Shown here piece by piece: positions 48,601 through 61,470 of a stretch of DNA of 64,000 nt (positions are counted from its first letter, which is position 1; each line of letters opens with the position of its first letter). Position numbers and translations under genes: made by a program. The DNA is from Mercurialis annua (Eukaryota; Streptophyta; Magnoliopsida; Malpighiales; Euphorbiaceae). The notes under the pieces were generated by a model. The model searched no databases, was not told where the DNA came from, and saw only the letters and a program-made list of their open reading frames with translations. The stretch lies in NCBI RefSeq assembly GCF_937616625.2, contig NC_065575.1, positions 26,101,001 through 26,165,000 on the forward strand, in the 5' to 3' direction.

Positions 48601-50339
48601 GTCTCAGGTCTCTTTAACGCGTCGGTCCGATTACCTAATCATGGTTAGGTTATATTGCGCAAAGTGTCCGTGAAAAGAGACGCTAGATTAGTATGTCGCG
48701 TCTCAAGTCTCTTAAACGCGTCGTTTTGATTACAATGCTTATGTCGCGTCACTAGTCTCTCTAACGCGTCGTTCCGATTACCTAAGCATGTTTAGTTTAT
48801 ATTATGGAAAGTGTGCGTTGAAAGTGAAGCTAGATTACTATGTCTCGTTACAAGTCTCTTTAACGCGTCGTTTTGATTACCATGCTTATGTCGTGTCACA
48901 AGTCTCTTTAACGCGTCCAATTACCTAAGCATTGTCAGGTTATAATACGCAAAGTGTGCGTGAAAAGTGACGCTAGATTAGTATGTCGGGTCTCAAGTCT
49001 CTTTAACGCGTCGTTACAATTACCATGCTTATGTCGCGTTAGAAGTCTCTCAACGCGTCGTTTCGATTACCGAAGCATGGTTAGGTAATATTACACAAAC
49101 GGTGCGTGAAAAGTGACGCTAGATTAGTATGTCGAATCTCAAGTCTCTTTAACGCGTCGTTCTGATTACCCAAGCATGGTTAGGTTATATTACGCAAAGC
49201 GTGCGTAAAAAGTGATGCTAGATTAGTATGTTGCGTCTCAAGTCTCATTAACGCGTTTTTCCGATTACCTAAGCATCCTTAGGTTATAGTACGCAAAGTG
49301 TGCGTAAAAATTGAAGCTGGACTAGTATCTCTCTTTTCAAGTCTCTTTAACGCGTCGTTTAATTTACTATGCTTATGTCGCGTCACAAGTCTCTTTAACG
49401 TGTCGTTCTGAACACCTAAGCATGGTTAGGTTATATTACACAAAGTGTGCGTGAAAAGTGACGCTAGATTAGTATGTCCCGTCTCATATCTCTTTAATGC
49501 ATCAGACTAATTACCTATCATGGTTAGGTTATATTGCGCAAAGTGTGTTTGAAAAGTGACTCTAGATTAGTATGTCCCGTCTAATATTTCTTTAAGGCGT
49601 CGTTTCATTACAATTCTTATGTCACGTCACAAGTTTCTCTAACGCATCGTTCCAATTATCTAAGCATGGTTAGTGTTTACTACACAAAGTGTGCATGAAA
49701 AGTGAAATAGATCAGTATGTCACGTCTAAAGTCTTTGAGACGCGTCGTTCCGATTATCTAAGCATGGTTAGGTTAAATTACATAAAGAGTGCGTAAGAAG
49801 TGATGCTAGATTAGTATGTCATGTCTCAAGTCTCTTTAACGCGTCGTTCCGATTACCTAAGCATGGTTAGGTTACGCAGAGTGTGCATTAAAAGTGACAA
49901 TAGATTAGTATGTCGCGTCTCAAGTCTCTTTAACCCGTCGTTCCGATTACCATGCTTATGTCGCATCACAAGTATCTCTAACGCGTCGTTACGATTACCT
50001 AAGCACGGTTAGGTTATATTACGCAAAGTGTGCGTTAAAAGTGACGCTAGATTACTATGTTGCGTCACTAGTTACTTTCACGCATCGTTCCGATTACCTA
50101 AGCATGGTTAGGTTATATTACGCAAAGTGTGCGGGAAAAGTGATCGTTTCGATTATCATGCTTATGTTGCGTCTCAAGTCTTTTTAACGCGTTGTTCCGA
50201 TTATCTGAGCATGGTTAGGTTATATTACGCAAAGTGTGCGGGAAAAGTGACTCTAGATTAGTATGTCGCGTCTCAAGTCTCTTTTACGCGTCGTTTCGAT
50301 TACCATGCTTATGTCGCGTCAATAGTCTCTCTAACGAGT

Positions 50340-52560
50340 CGTTCTATTTACCTAAGCATGGTTAATTTATAATATGGAAAGTGTGCGTTATAAGTGAAGC
50401 TAGATTACTATATCGCGGCACAAGTCACTTTAACGCGTCGTTCCGATTACCTAAGCATGGTTAGGTTATATATTACGCAAAGTGTGCGTGAAAAGTGACG
50501 CTAGATTAGTATGTCGCGTCACAAGTCTCTTTAACGCGTCGTTCCAGTTACCTAACTGTTAATATATACAATGGAAAGTGTGCGTTAAAAGTGAAGCTAG
50601 ATTACTATGTTGCGTCTTATGTCTCTTTACCGCGTCGTTTCAATTACCATGCTTATGTCGCGTCACAAGTCTCTCAAACGTGTCATTCCAATTACCTAAT
50701 TATGGTTAGGTTATATTATGCAAAGTGTGCGTTGAAATTGACGGTAGAGTACTATGTCGCGTCACAAGTCACTTTAACGCGTCGTTCCGATTACCTTAGC
50801 ATGGTTAGGTTATATTACGAAAAGTGTGCATGAAAAATGACGTTAGATTTGTATGTTGCGTCTCAAGTCTTATTAACGCGTTGTTACGATTACCCGGTTA
50901 GGTTATATTACGCAAAGTGTGCGGGAAAAGTGACTCTAGATTAGAATGTCGCATCTCAAGACTCTTTTACGCGTCGTTTTGATTACCATGCTTATGTCAC
51001 GTCACAAGTCTCTCTAACGCGTCGTTCTGATTACCTAAGCATGGTTAATTTATATTATGGAAAGTGTGCGTGAAAAGTGACGATAAATTAGTATGTCGCG
51101 TCACAAGTCTCTTTAACGCGTCGTTCCGTTTACCTAAGCATGGTTAGGTTATATACTTAAAGTGTGCGTGAAAAGTGACGCTAGATTAGTATGTCGCGTC
51201 TCAAGTCTCTTCAACGCGTCGATTCGATTACCTAAGCATGGTTAGGTTATATTATGGAAAAGTGTGCGTTAAAGTGAAGCTAGATTACTATGTCGCGTCA
51301 CAAGTCTCTTTAACGCGTCGTTCCAATTACCTAAGCATGGTTAGGTTACATTACGCAAAGCGTGCGTGAAAAGTGACGCTAGATTAGTAAGTCGCGTCAC
51401 AAGTCTCTTTAACGCGTCGTTCCGATTACCTAAGCATGGTTAATTTATATTATGGAAAGTGTGCGTTAAAAGTGAAGCTAGATTACTATGTCGCATCACA
51501 AGTCTCTTTAACGCGTCGTTCCGATTACCTAAGCATGGTTAAGGTTACATTACGCAAAGTGTGCGTGAAAAGTGACGCTAGATTAGTATGTCGCGTCACA
51601 AGAGTCTTTAACGCGTCGTTCCGATTACTTAAGAATGGTTAGGTTATATACCAAAAGTGTGCATGAACAGTGACGCTAGATTAGTATGTCGCGTCTCAAG
51701 TCTCTTTAACGTGTCGTTTTGATTACCATGCTTATGTCGCGTCACAAGTCCCTCAAACGTGTCGTTCCGATTACCAAATCATGGTTAGGTTATATTATGC
51801 AAAGTGTGCGTTAAAATTGACCGTAGAGTACTATGTCGCGTCACAAGTCAGTTTAACGCGTCGTTCCGATTACCTTTACATGGTTAGGTTATATGACGTA
51901 AAGTGTACGTGAAAAGTGACGCTTGATTTATATGTTGCGTCTCAAGTCTCTTTAACGCGTTGTTCCAATTAATTAAGCATGGTTAGATTATATTACGCAA
52001 AGTGTGCTTGAAAAGTGACGCTAGATTAGTTTGTCGTGTCTCAAGTCTGTTTAACGCGTTATTTCGATTAGATAAGCATGTTAGATTATATTACGCAAAG
52101 TGTGCGTGAAAAGTGACGTTAGATTAGTATGTCGTGTCTCAAGTCTCTTCAACGCGTCGATTCGATTACCTAAGCATGGTTACGTTATATTACGCAAAGT
52201 GTGCGTGAAAAGTGACGTTGGATTTGTATGTCATGTCTCAAGTCTCTCACAAGTCTCACTAATGCGAAGTTTGAAAAGTGAAGCTAGATTAGTATGTCGC
52301 GTCTTAAGTCTCTGTAACGCGTCCTTTCGATTACCATGCTTATGTATTATGGAAAGTGTACATTAAATATGAAGCTAGATTACTATGTCGCGTCACAAGT
52401 ATCTTTAGCGCGTCTTTCTGATTACCTAAGCATGGTTAGGTTATATTACGCAAAGTGTGCGTGAATAGGGACGCTAGATTAGTATGTCGCGTCACAAGTC
52501 GCTTTAACGCGTCGTTCCAATTACCTTAGCATGGTTAAATATATACCCAAAGTGTGTGTG
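50340..52560 (+). repeat. Large duplication block Y, copy 1
   Basis: Matches 56440-58680 with an offset of about 6000-6120 bases. Shared landmarks are 'cttatgtctctttaccgcg' (50608), 'cgtttacctaagcatgg' with 'atatacttaaag' (51127), and 'cttatgtattatggaaag' (52339). Confidence 0.8.
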
Positions 52561-52639
52561 AAAAGTGACGCTAGATTAGTAGGTTGCGTCTCAAGTCTCT
52601 TTAACGCGTCGTTTCGATTACCATGCTTCTGTCGTGTTG

Positions 52640-55600
52640 CCAGTCTCTCTAACTCCTCGTTCCGATTATCTACGCATAGTTAGGTCATATTACGCAGAGT
52701 GTGCGTGAAAAGTGACAATAGATTATGTCGCGTCTGAAGTCTCTTTAATGCTTCGCGTGAAAAGTGACAATAGAGTATGTTGCGTCTTAAGTCTCTTTAA
52801 TGCTTCGGTTCGATTACCTAAGCATGGTTAGGTTATATAACACGAAGTGTGCGTAAAACATGACGCTAGATTAGTATGTCGCATCTAAAGTCTCATTAAT
52901 GCGTCGTTTCGATTACCATTCTTATGTCGCGTCACAAGTCTCTCTAACGCGTCGTTCCGATTACCTAAGCATGGTTAGTTTATACTACGCAAACTGTGCG
53001 TGAAAAGTGACAATAGATTAGTTTGTCGCGTCTCAAGTTTTTTTGACTCGTTGTCCCGATTACCTAAGCATGGTTAGGTTATATTGCACAAAGAGTGCGT
53101 TAAAAAGTGATGCTAGATTAGTATGACGTATCTCAAGTATCTTTAACGAGTCGATACGATTACCTAAGCATGGTTAGGTAACATAACGCAAAGTGTGTGT
53201 TAAAACTGACAATAGATTTACATATCGCGTCAGAAGTCTTTTTAACGCGTCGTTCCGATAACCTAAGCAGGGTTAGGTTATATTATGCAAAGTGTGCGGG
53301 AAAAGTGACACTAGATTAGTATGTCGCGTCGCAAGTCTCTTTAACGTGTCGTTCCTATTTCCTAAGTATGGTTAGGTTATACTACGCAAAGTGTCCGTAA
53401 AAATTGACGCTAGATTAGTATGTCGTGTCTCAAGTCTCTTTGTCGCGTCATTAGGATTACCTAAGCTTGGTTAGGTTATATTACGTGAAGTGTGCGTACA
53501 AAGGGACACTAGATTAGCAAGTCGCCTCTCAAGTCTCTTTGACGGGTCGTTTCGGTTACCATGCTTATTCCGGGTAACAAGTCTCTTTAACGCGTCGTTC
53601 ATGGTTAGGTTTTATTACGCAAACTGTACGTGAAAAATGACGCTTGATTAGTATGTCGCGTCTCAAATTTCTTTAGCGCGCCGGTGCGATTACCTTAGCA
53701 TGGTTAGTATATTTTACGCAAAGTGTGCGTGAAAAATGACGTTAGATTAGTCTTGCGTCTAAAGTCTCTTTAACGCGTCGTTTCGATTACCATGCTTATG
53801 TCGCATCACAAGTCGCTCTAACGCGTCATTCAAACTACCTAAGCATGGTTAGTTTATATTATGCAAAGTGTGCGGGAAAAGTGACAATAGATTAGTATGT
53901 CACAACTCAAGTCTTTTTGACTCGTCGTTCCGATTACCTAAGCATGGTTAGATTATATTACGCAAAGAGTGCGTAAAAAGTGACGTTAGATTAGTATGTC
54001 GCGTCTCAAGTCTCTTTAACGCGTCGTTCCGATTACCTTAGCGTGGTTAAGTTATATTGCGCGAAGTGTGCGTTAAAAGTTACAATAGATTAGTATATCG
54101 CGTCTGAAGTTTTTTGAACGCGTCGTTAAGATTACCTAAACATTGTTAGGTTATATTATACAAAGTGTGCGTGAAAAGTGACGCTAGATTAGTATGTCGT
54201 CTCTCAAATCTCTTTAACGCGTCGTTTCAATTACAATGCTTAAGTCGCGTAACAAGTCTGTCAAACGTGTCGTTCCGATTACCTAAGCATGGTTAGGTTA
54301 TATTATGCAAAGTGTGAGTTAAAAGTGACGCTACATTAGTATGTCGTGTCTTAAGTCTCTTTAATGCGTCGTTTTGATTACCAAGTTTATGACAAGTCTC
54401 TTTGACACGTAGTTCTGATTACCTAAATATGGTTAGGTTATACTACGCAAAGTGTGCCTGATAAGTGATGCTAGATTAGTATGTCGCGTCTCAAGTCTCT
54501 TTAACACGTCGTTCCAATTATCTAAGCATGGTTAGGTAATATTACGCAAAGCGTGCGTAAAAAGTGATGCTAGATTAGTATGTCGCATCTCAAGTCTCTT
54601 TAACACGTCGTTCCGATTACCTAAGCATCGTTAGGTTATATTATGCAATGTGTGCGCAATAAGTGACGCCAGATTAGTATGTCCCGTTTCAAGTCTCTTT
54701 AACGCGTCATTTCGATTACTATGCTTATGTCTCGTCACAAGTCTCTTTAACGCGTCGTTCCGAACACCAAAGCATTGTTAGGTTATATTACACAAAGTGT
54801 GCGTGAAAAGTGACACTAGATTAGTATGTCGCGTCTCATGTCTCTTTAACGCGTCAGTCCGATCACCTAAGCATGGTTAGGTTATATTGCGCAAAGTGTG
54901 CGTAAAAAGTGACGCTAGATTAGTATGTCGCGTCTAAAGTCTTTTAAGGCGTCGTTCCATTACCATTCTTATGTCGTGTCACAAGTCTCTCTAATGCATC
55001 GTTCCAATTACCTAAGCATGGTTAGTTTATATTACGCAAAGTGTGCCTGAAAAATGAAATAGATTAGTATGTCGCGCGTCTCAAGTCTTTTTGACGCGTC
55101 GTTCCGATTACCTAAGTATTGTTAGGTTAAATTACAAAAAGAGTGCGTAAAAGGTTATGCTAGATTAGTATCTCGTGTCTCAAGTCTCTTTAACGCGTCG
55201 TTCCGATTACCTAAGCATGGTTATGTTATATTATGCAAAGTGTGTGTTAAATGTGACAATAGATTAGTATGTCGCGTCTCTCGTCTTTTTAACGGGTCGT
55301 ATAGATTACCTAAGCATGGTTAGGTTATATTATGCAAAGTGTGCGTGAAGAATGACGCTAGATTAGTATGTAGCGTCTCAAGTGTCTTTAACCCGTCGTT
55401 TCGATTACCATGCTTATGTCGCGTCACAACTCTCTCCAACGCGTCGTTTTGATTACCTAAGCATGGTTAGGTTATCTTATGCAAAGTGTGCGTTAAAAGT
55501 GACGCTAGATTAGTATGTCGCGTCTCAAGTCTCTTTAACGCGTCGTTTCGATTACCTAATCATCGTTAGGTTATATTACGCAATATGTGCGTAAAAAGTG

Positions 55601-56270
55601 AAGCTAGATTACCTAAGCATGGTTAGTTTATATAATGGAAAGCGTGTGTTAAAAGTAAAGAGCTAGATTACTATGTCCTGTCACAAGTCTGTTTAACGCG
55701 TCATTCCGACTACCTAAGCATGGTTAGGTTATATTACGCAAAGTGTGCGTTAAAAATAACGGTAGATTAGTATGTCATGTTTCTAGTCTCTTTAACGCGT
55801 CGTTTCGATTACCATGCTTATGTTGCGTCACAAGTCTCTCAACGCGTCATTCCGATTACCGAATCATGGTTAGGCTATATTACGCAAAGGGTGCGTGAAA
55901 AATGACGCTAGATTAGTATGTCGCATCTCAATTCTCTTTAACGCGTCGTTGCGAGTACCCAAGCATGGTTAGGTTATATTACGCAATGCGTGCGTAAAAA
56001 GTGACGCTAGATTAGTATATACCGTCTCAAGTGTCATTAACGGGTCGTTCCGATTACCTAAACATCGTTATGTTATATTACGCAAAGTGTGCGTAAAAAG
56101 TGAAGCTGGACTAGTATGTCGCATTTTAAGTCTCTTTAACGCGTCGTTTCGATTACTATGCTAATGTCGCGTCACAAGTCTCTTTAACGTGTCGTTCCGA
56201 ACACCTAAGCATGGTTAGGTTATATTACACAAAGTGTGCGTGAAAAGTGACGCTAGATTAGTATGTCGCG
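52640..56270 (+). repeat. Large duplication block X, copy 2
   Basis: Partner of 45085-48600. Its part 53984-55462 is also the source or sibling of a third copy at 61759-63237. Confidence 0.82.
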
Positions 56271-56439
56271 TCTCAAGTCTTTTTAACGCGTTGTTCCGAT
56301 TACCTAACTATGGTTAGGTTATATTAGGAAAAGTGTGCGGGAAAAGTGACTTTTGAATAGTATGTCGCGTTTCAAGTCTGTTTTACTTGTCGTTTCGATT
56401 ACCATGCTTATGTCGCGTCACAAGTCTCTCTAACGCGTC

Positions 56440-58680
56440 GTTCTGATTACCTAAGCATGGTTAATTTATATTATGGAAAGTGTGCGTTAAAAGTGACACT
56501 AGATTAGTATGTCGCGTCACAAGTCTCTTTAACGCGTCGTTCCAATTACCTAAGCATGGTTAATTTATAATAGGGAAAGTGTGCGTTAAAAGTGAAGCTA
56601 GATTACTATGTCGCGTCTTATGTCTCTTTACCGCGTCGTTTCTATTACAATTCTTATGTCGCGTCACAAGTCTCTTAAACGTGTCGTTCCGATTACCTAA
56701 TCGTGGTTCGGTTATATTATGCAAAGTGTGCGTTAAAATTGACGGTAGAGTATTATGTCGCGTCACAAGTCACTTTAACGCGTCGTTCCGATTACCTTAG
56801 CATGGTTAGGTTATATTACGCAAAGTGTGCGTGAAAAATGACGTTAGATTTGTATGTTGCGTCTCAAGTCTTATTAACGCGTTGTTACAATTACTAGAGC
56901 ATGGTTAGGTTATATTACGCAAAGTGTGCGGGAAAAATGACTCTACATTAGTATGTCGCCTCTCAAGTCTCTTTTACGCGTCATTTTGATTACCATGCTT
57001 ATGTCGCGTCACAAGTCTCTCTAACGCGTCGTTCTGATTACCTAAGCATGGTTAATTTATATTATGGAAAGTGTGCGTGAAAAGTGACGCTAGATTAGTA
57101 TGTCGCATCACAAGTCATTTTAACGCGTTGTTCCGTTTACCTAAGCATGGATAGGTTATATACTTAAAGTGTGCGTGAACAGTGATGCTAGATTAGTATG
57201 TCGCGTCTCAAGTCTCTTCAATGCATCGATTCGATTACCTAAGCATGGTTGGTTATATTATGGAAAAGTGTGCGTTAAAAGTGAAGCTAGATTACTATGT
57301 CGCGTCACAAGTCTCTTTAACGCGTCGTTCCGATTACCTAAGCATGGTTAGGTTAAATTACGCAAAGTGTGCGTGAAAAGTGACGCTAGATTAGTAAGTC
57401 GCATCACAAGTCTCTTTAAAGCGTTGTTCCAATTACCAAAGCATGATTAATTTATATTATGGAAAGTGTGCGTTAAAAGTGAAGCTAGATTACTATGTCG
57501 CATTACAAGTCTCTTTAACGCGTCGTACCGATTACCTAAGGATGGTTAAGGTTACATTACGCAGAGTGTGCGTGAAAAGTGATGCTAGATTAGTATGTCG
57601 CGTCACAAGAGTTTTTAACGCGTCGTTCCGATTACCGAAGAATGGTTAGGTTATATACCCAAAGTGTGCGTGAACAGTGACTCTAGATTAGTATGTCGCG
57701 TCACAAGCCTCTCAAACGTGTCGTTTCGATTACCAAATCATGGTTAGGTTATATTATGCAAAGTGTGCGTTAAAGTTGACGGTAGAGTACTATGTCGCGT
57801 CACAAGTCACTTTAACGCGTCGTTCCGATTACCTTAGCACGGTTAGGTTATATGTGCGTGAAAAGTGATGCTAGATTTATATGTCGCGTCTCAAGTCTCT
57901 TTAACGCGTTGTTCCGATTAACCAAGCATGGTTAGGTTATATTATGTAAAGTGTTCTTATAAAGTGACGCTAGATTAGTATGTCGTGTCTCAAGTCTCTT
58001 TAACGCGGTTTTCCGATTACCCAAGCATTGTTAGGATTATGCAAAGCGTGCGTAAAAAGTGACGCTAGATTAGTATGTCGCGTCTCAACTTTCTTTAACA
58101 CGTCGTTTCAATTACCTAAGCATGGTTAGATTATATTACGTAAAGTGTGCGTGAAAAGTGAATCTAGATTAGTATGTCGCATCTCAAGTCTCTTCAACGC
58201 GTCGATTCGATTACCTAAGCATGGTTACGTTATATTACGCAAAGTGTGCGTGAAAAGTGACGTTGGATTAGTGTGTCGCGTCTCAAGTCTCTTTAACGCC
58301 TCATTTCAAATACCATGCTTATATCGAGTCACAAGTCTCACTAATGCGGCATTCCGATTACATATGCATGCTTAGGTTATATTACGCAAAGTGTGTGTGA
58401 AAAGTGACGTTAGATTAGTATGTCGCGTCTCAAGTCTTTGTAACGCGTCCTTTTGATTACGAAGCTTATGTATTATGGAAAGTGTACATTAATTGTGAAG
58501 CAAGATTACTATGTCGCGTCACAAGTATCTTTAGCGCGTCGTTCTGATTGCCTAAGCATGCTTAGGTTATATTATGCAAAGTGTGCGTGAAAAGGGACGC
58601 TAGATTAGTATGTCACGTCATAAGTCTCTTTAACGCGTCGTTCCGATTACCTAAGCATGGTTAAATATATACGCAAAGTG
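56440..58680 (+). repeat. Large duplication block Y, copy 2
   Basis: Partner of 50340-52560, in the same order relative to block X, so X and Y alternate as X-Y-X-Y along about 13.6 kb. Confidence 0.8.
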
Positions 58681-61289
58681 TGTGTGAAAAGTGACGCTAG
58701 ATTAGTATGTCGCGTCTCAAGTCTCTTTAACGCGTCGTTCCGATTATCTAAGCATGGTTAGGTTATATTACGCAAAGCGTGCGTTAAAACTGACGCTAGA
58801 TTAATATGTCGCGTCTCAAGTCTCTTTAACGCGTCGTTTCGATTACCTAAGAATTGTTAGGTTATATTACGCAAAATTTGCATAAAAAGTGACGCTAGAT
58901 TAGTATGTCGCATGTCAAGTCTCTTTAACGCGTCGTTTCGATTACTATGCTAATGTCGCGTCACAAGTCTCTTTAATGTGGCGTTCCGAACACCTAAGCA
59001 TGGTTAGGTTATATGACACAAAGTGTGCGTGAAAGTGACGCTAGATTAGTATGTCACGTCTGATGTCTCTTCAACTCGTCTGTCCGATTACCTAAGTTGG
59101 TTAGGTTATATTCCGTAAAGTGTGCGTGAAAAGTGACGCTAGATTAGTATGTCGTGTCTAATGTCTCCTTAAGGCGTTGTTTCATTACCAGTCTTATGTT
59201 GCGTCACAAGTCTCTCTAACGCATCGTTCCAATTACCTAAGCATGGTTATTTTATATTAAGCAAAGTGTGCGTGAAAAGTGAAATAGATTAGTATGTCGT
59301 GTCTCAAGTCTTTTTCACGCAGCGTTCCGATTACCTAAGCATGGTTAGGTTAAATTATGCAAAGAGTGCGTAAAAAGTGATGCAAGATTTGTATGTCGTG
59401 TCTCAAGTCTCTTTAACGCGTCATACCGATTATCTAAGTAAAGTGTGCGTTAAAAGTGACAATAGATATTAGTATATTGCGTCTCAAGTCTTTTTAACGC
59501 GTCGTTTCGATTAGCTACGCATGGTTAGGTTATATTATGCAAAGTGTGAAAAGTGACACTAGATTAGTATGTCGCGACTCAAGTGTCATTAACCCGTCGT
59601 TTCGATTATCATGCTTATGTCGCTCACAAGTCTCTCTAACGCGTCATTCTGATTACCTTAGCATGGTTAGGTTATATTACGCAAAGTGTGCGTTGAAAGT
59701 GACGCTAGATTACTATATCGCGTCACAAGTTTCTATAACGCGTCGTTCCGATTACCTAAGAATGGTTAGGTTATATTATGCAAGTGTGCGTGAAAAGTGA
59801 CTCTAGATTAGTAGGTCGCGTCTCAAATCTCATTAACGCGTCGTTCCGATTACCTAAGCATGGTTAGGTTATATACGCAAAGTGTGCGTGAAAAGTGATG
59901 CTATATTAGTAAGTCGTGTCTCAAGTCTCTTTAACGCGTTGTTTCGATTAGCATGCGTATGTCGCGTCACAAGTCTCTCTAACATGTCGTTCCGATTACC
60001 TAAGCATGGTTAAATTATATTACGCAAATGTGCGTTAAAAGCGACACTAGATTTGTATGTTGCGTCTCAAGTCTATTTAACGCGTTGTTCCGATTAACTA
60101 ACCATGGTTAGGTTATAGTGCTTGAAAAGTGACGCTAGATTAGTTTGTCCCGTCTCAAGTCTATTTCACGCATCGCATCGATTACCTAAGCATGGTTAGA
60201 TTATATTACGCAAAGTGTGCGTGAAAAGTGACGCTAGATTAGTATGTCGCGTCTGAAGTCTCTTTAACGCGTCGTTTCGAGTACCATGCTTATGTCGCGT
60301 CACAAGTCTCTCTAACGCGTCATTCCAATTACCAAAGCATTGTTAGGTTATATTACGCAAATTATGCGTGAAAAGTGACGCTAGATTAGTATGTCGCATC
60401 TCAAGTCTCTTTAACACGTTGTTTTGATTACCATGCTTATGTCGCGTTATAAGTCTTTCTAACGTGATGTTATGATTACCTAAGCATGGTTAGGTTATAT
60501 TACACAAAGTGTGCGTGAAAAGTGACGCTAGATTAGTATGTCGCGTCTGAAGTGTCTTTAACCCGTTGTTTCGAATATCATGCTTATGTCGTGTCACAAG
60601 TCTCTCTAACGTGTCGTCCTGATTACCTAAGCATGGTTAGGTTATATAAAAGTGTGCGTTAAAAGTGACGCTAGATTACTATGTTGCGTCACAAGTCTCT
60701 TTAACGCGTCGTCCGATTACCTAAGCATGGCTAGGGTATATTACGTAAAGTGTGGGTGAAAAGTGTCGCGTCACAATTCTCTATATCGCCTCGTTCCAAT
60801 TACCTAAATATAATTAGGTTATATTATAAAGAGGGTGCGTAAAAAGCGCTAATAGATTAGTATGTCGCATCTCAAGTCTTTTTAACGCGTTGTTTCGATT
60901 ACCTGAGCATGGTTGGGTTATATTACGCAAAGTGTGCGTGAAAAGTGACGCTAGAATAGTTTGTCGCGTCTCAAGTCTCTTTAACGCGTCGTTTTAATTA
61001 CCATGCTTATGTTGCGTCACAAGTCTCTCTAACGCGTCGTTCCGATTACCTAAGCATGGTTAGTTTATATTATGGAAAGTGTGCATCTAAAGCAAAGCTA
61101 GATTACAATGTGGCGGCATAAGTCTCATTAACGCGTCATTCTGATTATCTAAGCATGGTTATGTTATATTACGCAAAGTCTGCGTGAAAAGTGACGCTTG
61201 ATTAGCATGTCGCGTCTCAAGTCTCTTTAACACGTCGTTTCGATTACCATGATTATGTCGCGTCACAAGTCTCTATATCGCCTCGTTTC

Positions 61290-61470
61290 AGATGCGACAT
61301 ACTATAATCTATCATCACTTTTTACGCGCACTTTGTGTAATATAACCCATGCTTAGATAATCGGAACGACGCGTTAATGAGACTTGTGACGCGACATAAG
61401 CAGAGACTTGAGATGCGACATACTAATCTATTATCTCGCTTTTCACGCACACTCTTCATAATATAACCTA
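61290..61470 (-). repeat. Small inverted satellite patch (~180 bp)
   Basis: Plus orientation stops in 'atcgcctcgtttca' and continues as 'gatgcgacatactataatc'; it returns to plus after 'aatataaccta' with 'gaatggttaagtt'. Its inner sequence is itself patchy ('acataagcagagacttgag' near 61395). Confidence 0.85.

Larger units (their letters stand above)
37371..61289 (+). repeat. Satellite array, + orientation, largest block
   Basis: About 23.9 kb of continuous A, B and s monomers without foreign insertions that I could detect. It contains the ~7.6 kb-scale duplications listed separately. The region 39040-39540 copies 1540-2040 with an offset of 37500-37501 bases. Open frames in it are satellite-derived. 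Confidence 0.95.

Noticed and set aside
50290..50436. CENP-B-box-like motif in the monomer
   Set aside because: 'gtcgttccgattacc' lacks the required TTCG...CGGG arrangement, so I cannot support a centromere-protein site, and the window may or may not be centromeric.
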